This document shows, one piece after another, positions 1 through 12,800 of a DNA stretch of 64,000 bases. The stretch comes from Trogon surrucura (taxonomy: Eukaryota; Chordata; Aves; Trogoniformes; Trogonidae): assembly GCA_020746105.1 (NCBI GenBank), contig CM036618.1, positions 108,760,622-108,824,621 of the forward strand, read 5' to 3'. The notes below the pieces were generated by a model, which was given only the letters and a program-made list of their open reading frames with translations, was not told the origin of the DNA and did no database searches. Made by a program: the position numbers and the translations under genes. Numbering within the stretch: position 1 is the stretch's first letter; the number at the start of each line of letters is the position of its first letter.

Positions 1-687
1 TCCCATTGCAAACGCCCAACTCTTCCAAGTAAGTAGCAGTGCCTGCATGACATAGACCCAGGCTGTTCTGTATCTCAGACTGTACTTCTTGTCTTGTCTT
101 CCTATGAGTACGGGCAATACATGAACTTATATAATGCCATTCCTGAGGCTTGTCTTTGAGTCTCGGTCCCTTTCTTGCTTTAGGATACACTGTTCTTTCC
201 TGTCATTGCCCAAGACTATTGCTGATGTGCACAGCTTCAGAAAAATCACTGTGGGTAGCGCTTTCCTCTTGCTACCAGCTCCGTATCCAAACTTACATTG
301 CCCTTCTGCTTTCTCTGGTTACAGCCTGCCTTTCTTTATATCTCTCAGGCTTCAGATTCATGATGTATCTTCTTTATTTCTCTGTTAATAACCTGTTCTC
401 TTTGGCTTTGAGAGTAGAGACTAGTTTCAGAACTTGAACCTTTTATGCCAGCTGTCACATCAAAGCCTTCTCTTTCACAGCAGTTTCAAAACTCCTTTCA
501 CTTCATTCTCTGTAGCCTCCTCTGTGTAGCCACACCATCTTGCTGACCTTCCTTTCTCACAGGACTGAGACCCTATCCCATTCCCTGTTTCACTAGAATG
601 TCTCACGGTACCTTTTGCTCTCCCATCAACGCTTCTGTCCCCTGCAGTCTAAGCAGCACTAGTAGTCAGTCCTGTGTTTTACTCCAG
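1..687 (+). other. XDH intron sequence (5' end of window)
   Basis: This stretch ends in a usable acceptor (pyrimidine-rich run then CAG at 685-687) and has no recognisable upstream XDH exon. It is inferred to be the 3' part of the intron before the first visible exon. The reading frame happens to stay open back to position 598, but that translation has no similarity to XDH beyond the junction. Confidence 0.7.
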
Positions 688-857
688 GAAGTGCCCAGGG
701 GGCAGGCAATTGAAGATATGGTGGGCCGGCCTCTGATGCACGTTTCGGCAGCCAAACAAGCGTGTGGAGAAGCTGTTTACTGCGACGACATCCCTCACTA
801 CGAGAATGAGCTATATCTAACACTGGTGACCAGCACCAAAGCCCACGCTAAAATCCT
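688..857 (+). CDS. XDH: XDH exon (about residues 562-618)
   Basis: The exon begins in phase 0 with GAA and ends with two bases of a split Leu codon before GTAAGT. It encodes the start of the molybdopterin domain, including the strongly conserved stretch [10 protein letters not shown], followed by [16 protein letters not shown]. This is the N-terminal lobe of the Mo domain that packs against the cofactor. The intron that follows, 858-3376, is the longest seen here (2.5 kb), and I recognise nothing in it. Confidence 0.95.
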
Positions 858-3800
858 GTAAGTGTTGCTTCTGAGTTTCAGTTGTTGGAAGCATCCAGTG
901 CCTGGTGGCTTAGAAAACACTGACCTGTCAAGTTGCAGGGAAAAGCTTTTGCATTAGTGGGAACTCCAGTTCATTGCACGTCGCTACATGGAGGCAAGCT
1001 GTATGTGTGACGGCTCCTTTGCAAGTCTGCGTCAGTGGGAATATGAGAGTATTAACACCAAACTCAGAGCTTTGCTGAAGCACGAAATGCTCAGCCCTAG
1101 GCAACCTTCTTGCGTGTCCTCTTATACTCAAGCACGCAGGATTAGGAGCTGGGTAGGAGAGCACCACGATGTCTGAGGATATGCCATTTTTATCACTAAC
1201 CAGAGCATGCAACTTGAACGTGCTTTTTGCTATCTGCCTAAAATTGTAGGTTGTAACATGCAGTTCCACCACAGTGCTCCTGCTGTTGAGTCAGCTGTGT
1301 GTGGCCTGTCTTTTGCTTTATGCCTTGCACCGTGCTTGCTTGCACTGAATATGATTAAGCCCTTTGCATAACACTCCTATGTGAGTTAGCTTCAGCTATT
1401 AGGTGTAGACCTATTTGTGCTTGGCTGTTGCAAGGTGGATAGGTCAGTATTTGACATTATAGCTGTCTCTGAAAACATCTTGTCAATACACAGGGCATGA
1501 CTGATGCATAATTTATAAGAATAGTGACTAACCAACTCTAAACCACCTATCCTGGCGGGTAACGGCATCTACATTCTCTTATGAGTTTTAAAGCTGTTAT
1601 ATTGCAGAACTGACTGCCCCACCCACTCCAATCCCTAATTGTGCTTACATTGTGGTGGCTCTGCAGGCTCTCATCTGCCCTCAGTGGCTCTGATGTGGGG
1701 CACCCTGCGTTACCTTGCCTCGTGTCACCCGCAGTAGCCTCGCGATGTGCTGTTCTTTCCTTAGGCAACTCTCTCTTGTCGGTTTAAGCTTCCTGCCTGG
1801 AGGTTTCCCACAGTGGCAGCATGGTGGTCATGGATACATAGATGTAGTAGTTGACTCCCAGATTATGAAGGAAATTGCTCTGTCATCATAGTTAAATCTT
1901 AGGTGTTGCAATGTGGTCATTGATAAGTGCTGCAAGCGCATGAGTACTGTGGCTACTACCAGCGCAAGATGGGGCAATAAAGCATCAGGCCTGTGACCAC
2001 AATAGTCAGCATTTTTCTAGAGGTTGCTCTTGCATTTGCTTTGCACACTCATGTTTCAAGCTGTGAGCTTGTATTGTTCTGTTGAGGAAGTAGCAGAATA
2101 TTTAATCGGGCGACAGAAGCGTCTCAGCCTGTGATTTTGTTGGTCAAAATATTGGCTGTGAAAACTGCCACTTCACCTGAGTCAGCTTTTAACCACAAAG
2201 TGTAAATTAGAAATCATCTGCCTCTGTATTTCCAGCTAAGGAAAACTGTCAGGGGATTGTTTCTGAGGCATTACTGCAGAAGCACGGGAAAGTGAACTTT
2301 CCAAAGAAAAACAGCATTGTCCTCAGGTCCTGCTGTGTAAGAGTTCATGTGGGAAAGTCCATTCACACATTTAATGTCTCTTTAAAAAAAAGTCAGTGGC
2401 TCACTGAGATGCATAAACAACTACTTTCAGGCACAGTTTGTGTCAGAGTTTTAGGAATCTAAACAAGAATGCTAAAAAAAATTGCAGCAATTTACAGAAG
2501 ACAATAAATCATTCAGTTAGCAGAAACAAAGCCACAGCTTTTCTATTCACAACAGTTCCCTTTTATAGCCAGACAATTACATAGGCAATGTGCAAAATAT
2601 TGCAAAAGGAGCTTGAAAGTCCTTTGTAATCCATTTTTTATAAAATGCTCCACATGAAAATTAAATTATATTGCACTTTTCCAGTTACTTTCTTTCCTGC
2701 TTGTCACTTAGTTTTAGCTTTGTACGTGATCCAAACAGACAAGCATTTTGGTTAGATACCTCTTTTGCTGATTACCACAGAAGCCTTTCATGAAGCTTTT
2801 TGTCTTTTGGAGCATCATTTCTTTCGCATCCTTTTAAATACCTTTCAGCTTCCTTGTGATTGATACTCAACAACTTCTCTCTGACTCTCAGGTGGATTTT
2901 TCTCCAGAGGTGAACCCACAGTAGATGATACGTGTCTGCAGTAAAATTTCGTGTTTATCATTAGACAGAAATCTTGCCTTCACAGAATCACAGCAGCTAA
3001 GACAATAGCTGTAGCCTACTAGTGCTAATGTCAATCTGTCTTTGGTAAAGGATGTTGAGGCATCTTTTAGTACACATGATGACTGGATCAAGTTCAGATA
3101 TGTCTTAGGGAAAAGATGCTTGATACAGTATAGTCCAAGGAAGCAGACTGATGATCAGACTCACAGTCAAGATTCATATCATCATATAGATCCCAAAGGA
3201 TTTTAATCTAATATGTTGAACTTTCTGTCTTGGTCTCATGATATTTATTTGACAAACTCCTCTCTTGTACAGCCAGCCTTCAGGAAATCAGGCCTGAAAA
3301 TGTATTGTTATCTAATACGCACTGTGAAAAAAAAAAGAGAAATAATAATGCTCCCTCTCGTCCTTTTTTAATTTAGCTCTGTAGATGCATCTGAAGCACA
3401 GAGTGTTCCTGGGTTTGTGTGTTATGTCTCCGCCAACGATGTTCCTGGCAGTAATATCACTGGCATCGCTAATGATGAGACCGTCTTTGCTAAGGATGTG
3501 GTATGTGGTTAAAAATATCATTTTTCAATCATATTGCTCAGGACATAAGATTACTTGTATTGTCCAGTGAAGTCCTTAAGTTATACATATATAAATCCTA
3601 ACTGCACTGGAGTCAATAGAAATCTGGGTGCCAAATTCAATAAGGCCTGAGTCCTGTGCCCCGCACTGTTCTCCTCTAAGCTGCAGGCCACTGGGACAGG
3701 CTCGCTCAGTTATGGTCCAAAACTGTTTGTCATCATTTTCCCTTGATCAGTTTTAAATAGATCGCTCTCAACATACAGATGAAAAACTGCACGAAAGGAG

Positions 3801-6800
3801 TAGATGAAGAAAATTACCACGAACCTCTCAGTTATGTCACATATACACACCAAATGACGGTGGGTCCTAATCTCTGCCGTAGGTCACTTGTGTTGGTCAC
3901 ATCATTGGTGCAGTTCTTGCAGATACACAGGAACATTCCAGAAGAGCGGCTAAAGCTGTGAAGATTAAGTATGAGGAGCTCAAACCTATTGTGACAATTC
4001 AGGTAAGATGGCTCAGATCTGCTTCAGCAGTTAACTTGGGATCTCCTGATGTCTGGTTAACTTCTACTCTCACACATGTGGTTACTTAGCCACAGGTTTT
4101 GTTAGTCTTTATGGGTGCAGCAGGATATGGATAGAATGGATAATTTTTATATTTAAATATAAAGAGGACACACCTTTGATGTGGTACTGATTGGGAGTAC
4201 ATTAACTTGTTCTGTGTTATTTAAAGCTGAAACAAATAAAGAGAATTCTGGTAGATGTACTGTGCTCAGCACAAACCTGTTTAACAAGGTTACTGTCAGT
4301 TACATCTCCTACCCACTGGTGCTTGCTTTCAGTATTCTCTGGTGTGACCCTGCTGGCTTCACTGGTGTTCATTTGTTCCTCATTCACTGATTTATAACGT
4401 TCAATAATAGGGGATGAAAACATCTCCTGGAGCTCTGTCACTGCACTGCTGCTCTGAGGTTTCTGCAGACCACTTGTCTAGTTTCTAAGCTGATGAAGTT
4501 AATTTTCAGGAGTTCACTCTCCACAGTGAACATTTCCACTGACTGCATGAACACAACCCTCGAGTGGCTTTTCTCAAAGCTGAAGAAATCAATGTAAACA
4601 ATTTGTGATCACTTCATGCTTCTTTTTTTTTTTTTTAACTAGAAGACTTGCTGACAAGATTTCCCTATGTGACAGTAAAAGCAAATTATAGTATCTAATA
4701 CGGCAGTCACATTTAGAAATGAGAAAAAAAAATCGTTATATGAAGCTGTTCTTATTGGGGAGAAATTAGAACCATGGGAATAAAATTAATTTTTTTAATG
4801 GTCAGTGTTTCATACTATGTGTTTTGTAATGGGATCTGTATTCATGCAAATACAAAGAGCGTGTGCATTGTCTAGTACAGTACAGACATTGGTACTGCCA
4901 TCCGCGAACAGAGGTTTGGGTTTGTTTGTATGATTTGTGGGTTCACAAACAACGTGTGAGAACTTTTTCCTTTTCTAAGGCTTCTAGTTGTTTATGTAAC
5001 TGGGGAAGACAATACTGGAGGCAAAAATGTGCTGATTTTTGTTGGTTTTGTTGTTTGGTCATTCTGTGGGGTTTTCTTCAGTACAGAAAGCTTCAGTTTT
5101 GGCACAAGTAAAATGTGTTCGTAAAAATTCCCATAGAAAGATTGTTGTACATTAGAAGTGAACTATTTCTGCGGAAGTTCTCACCCTGTCTGAGAAATTT
5201 AGTTTTCTTCTTCTTCTGTCTCTTTTTTTTCCCTTTTTTTCTTTTTTTTCTCCTCTCTCTTTTCTCCTTTTCTTTTTCCCCCTGCCTCCTGGGCCACCGA
5301 CTGTAGTTAACATAAGTTGTAATTCACAGCTCTGATAGCTACAGACCTTGAGGCTCTGGGTCTATAATATAAAATGGGTCACAAGGAGCAGTCTGAGATT
5401 GTCCAATTATGATGTTTATTGTGAAATTACTGTTGCCAAAATTTTTTTTTTACTGCTTTAAGTCAAGTCACTCGGCTATTACCATAGTTAGTGTCCCTGT
5501 AAGTTCCTGTGATTTTTATCTTGGGCATTTCTTCTTTAGTAAGAGGAAGCTTTGTTTTCACTCCATGTCCACAAAAATTTCATTGTGTCATTATGTTCCT
5601 AGGAAGCTATTGAGAAACAATCCTTTCTTAAGCCTATAAAGAGGATTAAGAAGGGAGATGTCAAGAAAGGTTTTGAAGAATCTGATCACATTTTAGAAGG
5701 TAAGAATAAGCATTAATATGATAATTTATGCCAAAATAAGCCAAGCTATCAGCTTCCTTTTATGCATAAGATATTGAACTCATGAAGGTAAGGCTTGTGG
5801 GACTAAATTAATTTCATATTAAGTGTCAACTGTTTATATACAAATAGCTGGTGAAAGATTTAATTTCAATTTCAAGCAGACTTGGATTCTCCCAGCTGTG
5901 CCCCTGTAAACACTCTCTTCTAATGTAAGGGCACATTTTTCCTAAGCAAATATTCTACAAAGTAATTATTTTTTTTTTCCTGAAATGTATGCATACAGGA
6001 GTTTCTCCCTGTCCAGACATAGTCTGGTCTGAATCTCCTAGACAGTCAATGTCCTTTAACCTACTGGGACAATCTGCCAACTTTGGTGCCTGTAGGTATC
6101 TTGAAGAACATGGCACTGCCCTGTAACACTTTCTCAACATTGATTGTTCGTCTGCCTTTGAGGCTATTTTTTTTTTTTTTGGTGTGCTTCTTGATTTCTT
6201 TCAGCTGGAGTCTGCCAAGGGGGTTGTAGAGACATGGGTAAACATAGCAATTATCAACAGCTGTTTAAAACCAATATGAGTTTGGAGGGGGGAGTGCCAG
6301 AGCTGTGAACTACAATACTCTGTCAGACACGTGCCATTGCTCTGTGTATGTGTCTCTGATCAATAGCTCCCAAGAGGAAGAGTCTCAAATGTCAAACCTT
6401 TGGACAACTATGTATTTTTATCAATAAGAAGTTGTTGTACCCCTCTCACAGGGCTGAGCAAGAAGTTAGATCATTTACAGACACAAATGCTAGTGTGAAC
6501 TTCTCCGAGTACTAATTTTCATGGCAGCTTACTAGACCAGGGCCATGACCGAGAAAGGAGGTTAATTCTGACATTTAACAGTGTGTAGCATGACTGGATA
6601 TTGTACCCTTAGCGCTACCAAGTAAGATGTCCTTGGAAAGAGCCACATGCAGTGACAGAGAGCTGATGCCCAGTTAGATCTTCTTAAGGCATTTTGAGTT
6701 TCTAATTTTGTTCCTCTGTTTTGAAGCCAGTAACCTTGTATTTGATCTGCTCAGCTAGACTATACTTGATTTATTTTTATCCTTCATCTCAGCGGTGTTA

Positions 6801-9800
6801 TCAGCGCAGCCTGAAAGGCACCAAACACTGCATCTTAAGAAATGCTGAGTCAAAGGCATGGCATGTGGGCTTATTTTTGAAATGTCAACCACTTTTGTGT
6901 TTTGGACTGAAGATTTCTAGAAAGTGGAGGGAGGGGTTTTTTTGTGCTTTTCTTCTTCTGTGTGCTTTTATTTTATTATTTTTTTAAAAAATGTCAAACC
7001 AGAAGTGTCAAATTTAGAGCTAGGGATATCCAGTGCAAAGGGCACTTAAAAAATTCAAAATTGTCAAAAGGGCAGTAGCTTGCAGGCAGCATGATGGGAC
7101 ACACCTTATACCACTAGACACACCCTATCTTTGGGGCCTTTCTTTCAATTTTCTAGGAGAGATGTACCTTGGCGGGCAGGAGCATTTCTACCTGGAAACT
7201 CACTGTACTTTGGCTGTGCCAAAGGGGGAAGATGGTGAGATGGAACTCTTTGTGTCGACCCAAAACCCAACAAAGACACAGGTACTGTTTCATTGAGCTG
7301 CCTACCTAAAAGGCATTTGTTTCTCGATATCAGACTAGTTAATTCCTTGTTTTACAGTTGGCCCTATCTGTTCTTGAAAAAAATACCTCAGCACATAGGC
7401 TTAGAGTTGGATATGGGATCTAAAGTCCGTGTCTGTCCTACCAGTGTCCTGAATCTGCCTCTGGGTGACAGAGACATTTATGTTGGCAGCACATCTTTGT
7501 CACCAGGCATTGCATGCTTAACCCTTTCTGGAGAGGGTGCCAGCTGGTCAGTAGGCATAGCTATTGAATGACATTGGCTATTGAACAACATATTGAAAGA
7601 GAGGTGATGTAAACATTGACTACACGTGCATCAACTCTGCCATCTTGTGAGACAGACTACTGGCACTACGAGGTGTCTTTGGCCTGTTTACTGACTCACC
7701 GAGACTGTCCAAAGGTCTCACAACAGAGCAAGGAGAATGGACAGAGTGGTATGGACATCAAACCCTGTGATAAATGGAACCTACATCTTAGTAAGCTCAT
7801 CTCATGACATTCTCTTCCTGAATCTGGTGCTGTCTGCTGAGACACGTTGTACCTTCCCACCCAAGAGATTAAATATTGGGCTTACTGGTTCCAATTGCAT
7901 CAAATCCAATTGCAGGGCAATAGGAGTATTTGCACTGTTGCAATGGTTGCAGAAAGGTGCTGTGTTGGTATCTAGTTCTTAAGACCAGCTCAGCTCTGTA
8001 CATGTTCTGCTGTTCTGTTTTTCCTTTAGGAGTTTACTGCTAATGCATTGGGAGTCCCTTCAAATCGGATTGTGGTTCGAGTTAAAAGAATGGGAGGAGG
8101 ATTTGGAGGAAAAGAGACTAGAAATACTGTTTTGACAACTGCAGTGGCTGTTGCAGCCTTCAAGTAAGTTTGGATGTGGGGAACAGAGCTTTTTCCTTTC
8201 AAACTGTCCCACTCTGCCTGTTTATGGAGCACTGGAGCGCTTTCAGGACTATTCAAGTCTTGTTACTATACATCTTCTAGCAAGCCTGGGATTTCCCAAA
8301 GGAGTTATCTGATGTGCTTTTAGCTGGTAGGAGGAATTGAACCCACTCAGCAGATCTAAGCTAATGTGGGAATGTCAACTTTTAATAGGAAAAGAGGGGG
8401 AAACCCCTTACTTTGCTGTTCCTTTGTGCTCTCTGAAAACTCTTGCATGTCAAATTATCTTCCTCTCGCTTTCATTTCACCTCAAACCCTTTCAAAGTCC
8501 AGAATAAGCTGTGCTTGTTGTTTTGTGTAATAGACACATGAGAGTCTCTTGCTCGAAACTCTACTACACTAGTCTTGCACCACTGTTTCTCTGCTCTTCT
8601 GCAAACTCCTCCTTTGGATTTTTCCCTAGGAAGGGGAGCAGGCCACTTAACAGCAACTCACACTTTTCAACCCCCTAAAAGCTCAGCAAATAACCTAGAC
8701 TATAACCATTTGTGAAGCATAGATTGGAAATGTGCTTCTGATTCCTGGAGTTTTGATATGGGCTCATCTTTCATTGCACAAGTTCCTTCGTTGTGAGCGA
8801 ACACGGCCTCTGAGATGACATTTGTGCGTTGTGTGCCCGTGTAGGCAAGGATGCATCCTGCAGGCAATGCTGGATAGAGGTTGCAACACAATACCAGTTT
8901 GATAAAATACCTTTGGAAGAGAAAAAAATGAAGCTCCTGTATTTAAATCAGCTTTACTTTTTCCCTTCTGAGCAAATGACCTGCTTTCCCTAATCAATCA
9001 GTGCAATTTTTTTCTTTCCGTTATCTCAGCCAAACCACTGTTTTATACCCCAAAGGTTATGAAACACTGTCTATGGCATTCCCTTAATATTTTTGCAACC
9101 TGAAGAGAGGCACTGGGAAGGCAGAACTGTTAGAAAACTAAGAGCAATGACTCCTTCCCTCCTTATTTTCCTCCTTGAATAACAAATAAGCAAATAAAAA
9201 GCAAGGTCAAGTTGAAGGGTAGTTAGTACTTAGAATTATTATATAATTCATATGGCATTCTCTCTTGCAAAACTAAGAGAGCACCCTGAGAAATAGTCTG
9301 GAAAACAGTGATTGCTCAGTTATTTTCATCTGTCTCTGTAAGAAACTACCCTGCTTTTTAATATAAGTCTCCACAAGAGTTTTCACGCACAGGTCCCAAA
9401 TTCTACAATCTTAACTTTTTTTTTTAACTCAGTCTCACCATTTGCTTAAGAGGAAGATATATAAACCAAGCAGTTTACCCCAAACTCCTCATTGCGACTT
9501 CAGAATGACAGTGCTCACCAGAAAGAGGAGACTCTTGCTCTGCATGAACTGTGTTGTGCATTTCAGGCTTTGCCTGATAAATAAATCCTTTAACAGAACT
9601 GGCCGCCCAGTAAGGTGCATGCTGGATCGAGATGAGGACATGCTGATAAGCGGTGGGAGACACCCCTTCCTGGGCAGGTACAAGGTATGCATACATGTGA
9701 AATGAACACAGGTTGTCTCGGTGGTGTCACCTGAAACACTGGAGAACAGTAAGACACTGAAAAAGCTGCTGCTCTGGTTGTTTCACTGCAGATCTCCCTT

Positions 9801-12800
9801 GCTGCAAAAGGATCAGGTCAGCTGGGTTATAGCATTTTTCCTACTAAAGCCCTGTAGAAGTTCTTTTGGCTCAGATGGTTCCCTTCATGTGACCTCAGCA
9901 TAAATACTTCCCTCTTCCTTGCAAACTTTGTCCCTGTTGACGGTGACATTGCTCTTAGATGCTCCTCCATTTGTTTACAGTATCCTACTAGTATTTGTTT
10001 TGTTAATTTGCTTTCCTCCTCAATCCCCATCCAACTTCGGCTTTTCAAAACAAAAAAACCGTTAAGGAAGGTGTGGCTGTGACAAGTGGCCAGTGTTTAT
10101 TTTGGAAGAGTACATGGACCCTTTATTGGAAAGCTTCCTCAGTGGCTGCCTGTGCATGTCCTATGCTGCAGTAAAGGGCAGTCAGCCTTTTGCCTGTATG
10201 AAGTTCACTCAGATTTTTTTTTGAGGAAACACGAGACAGAACCTTTTGTAGAAAAACAATTACTGAGAAGACTCTCTTGACAGGTTGGTTTCATGAAGAA
10301 TGGGAGAGTCAAGAGTCTGGAGGTGTCATACTACTGCAACGGAGGCAACTCTGCAGACCTGTCTTACGGTGTAAGTAGAATTTTCTGATGGCTAACTGGG
10401 TGGAAGATGGTTCCCTGTGCAACATTTTGCTCTGACTTCAGAGACTTGTTTTCTACAGCATTGCTTGCACATTCTGCTCTCTGGTGTGACTGAAGACAGA
10501 CCTTGATGGGTTTTTGGCGCTTCTACAACTATTCTGTGAGCCAACTGAACTGCCTTGGCATGTGTCACATAATTCTGTCAGATGCTGTAATAACCTGGAT
10601 TAGGCAAAAAGGTCAAGAAAGTTTGCTTTGAGTTACAGAAGGCTGTGATGGGAAAATTGTTGCACAATGCAAGACGACTGATAGTTCCCCAGTTTTGGGG
10701 AAAGTTATTTCCTTGGAATAAGGCTGATCAGGGCAGACTGCATAAATCATCGAGCTTGTTAAGGATTGGCTAAACTTGACATTGGATTCACAAGCACTAA
10801 GGACAAGAATGGGCCTGGGTTCTGTGTTTGTATCCAAGAATTTTTGTGCTGATGAGTAAAAAACCTCTCCTTCTCTGTCCTGTGAGTGACCAGCCCAATA
10901 GCCCAGTGTCAATCATGTTTTTTCTTTCTGGCTTTCTCTATTCCACTGAGTCGTTGGCAATTGCCTGTAAAAATTAATGTATTTCAATAGGAAAGAACTG
11001 CAAGAACTCTCTACCAGAGCCACATTTGATGCTAGCAATGTGGTTGGTTCTATGCAGAGCAGAATGTCAGGCAAATGTGTTTGTATACACTAAGGGTCTG
11101 GTTGAGGGTATACCTGTGTGAATTGTCTTTTTGACTGTGTCTCAGTCAGGGGCCTGGAAAGCTCTCCATGTTGAAATAAGGATGGGATGTGCACCATCTC
11201 CTCTCTGTGTTGCTGCTGGAAGCTAAATCTGGGAATACAAGACAGAGATCTGACCCTTTCCCAGTTTGGACAGCTAGTGGACAAAGACCTCAAATGTTGA
11301 AGTTTAGATGTAGCTGTTAAAACAATTTTTATTTCATGTAATTGCCCTTATTGCCATAGCCCAGCTGCTGAACCACTTAATATCAGCAAGACTTCTTTTC
11401 CAGTAACAGATTACTCAGCAGAATTAAAGAAGATTCTGGTTCTTCCAGGTGGGTGATGGCATTTAGCAGCAGTTTGGCTCAGCATGAGCCCAGGACTGGC
11501 AAAGAACTTTAAAGCTCCATCTGTCCCAGGGTCATAAGTGTCAACAGAGAAGTGTGCTTATTGTCTGTCCTTCAGGAGGATACTACCTGACACTCCATTG
11601 CAAATGGGAGGGAGTACTGGCTGTACATCAGTGCTCATCCAGCTGTGTTGACTGCAGAACTGCAGGGTAGAAGCGAAAGTGCTGGTGGTTGTAAATTAGC
11701 TTCAGTGCTTTTCAGCCTGGCTTCAGCAGCTTTTGAAAAGTTTGACACGTGATTCATGTAAAATGTGTCCACCTATTCCTTCTCTTCACCAGGTTCTGGA
11801 CAGAGCCCTGTTACATTTGGATAACGCCTACAACATCCCCAATGTCAGCAGCATGGGCATTATTTGCAAGACCAACTTGCCTTCCAACACAGCTTTCCGG
11901 GGCTTTGGAGGGCCCCAAGGAATGATGATTGCCGAATGCTGGATGAGCGACCTTGCTCGGAAGTGTGGCCTGCCACCCGAGGAGGTACAGATCCACTGAC
12001 CTGTTTCAGGGCTGTGCTGCCTTTAAACAAGCTCTGAGAACTGGACACAACCACAAATTGTAGAATCATTAAGGTTGGAAAAGATCTCTAAGATCATGAA
12101 GTCCAATTGTCAGCACAACACCACCATGACCGCTAAACCATGTCCCAAAATGCCACATCTACACGTGCATAAGGGCTTTCACTTTATTTTTACTAAGCCC
12201 TGAGCAGAATCTCAAGCTTTCTGTAGGACAGCCACGTTATAGCATGGATTATCCTCTGCTTCATTAAATTCCTTCAGTAACTTCAATTGCATAACACCTG
12301 CATTAAGGCTAGATATTCATAAAAGGAGGCCAAAGGTATACTAGGTACCTTAATCTTACTCACAATGTGCTTAAGTTCCAATCTCTCCTGAAAATTCCCA
12401 GCTTTAATGTCTCAGTCCCCATCTTCCTGTAAACAGATACATGTCTGTTAATTCTTTTTTTTCTGTAGAGTGAGCAGAGGAGTAAAACTAGGAACCAACA
12501 TGCTTTTGATGTCATACGTTAAAAAGACCTAGTCTGAAGCATTAAACTTGGCATGTCCTTTATATGTCTCTTTGGGAAGGTGCGGAAGCTCAATCTTTAT
12601 AATGAAGGAGACTTGACTCATTTTAACCAAAAGCTGGAGGGATTTACTCTACGAAGATGCTGGGATGAATGTTTGTCAAGCTCTAGCTATCATGCCAGGA
12701 AGAAACTAATCGAAGAATTCAACAAGTAGGTGTTCTGGAGCTGTCTTGTTAATGAATGCACCTGCTGCCTGCTAACTTCTGAAGCTCTCTTAGCAGCTTG

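Noticed and set aside
648-687. Upstream alternative acceptor (CCCCTGCAG at 647) for the first XDH exon
   Set aside because: It would add 40 bases, which breaks the reading frame with the phase 0 junction expected from the family.
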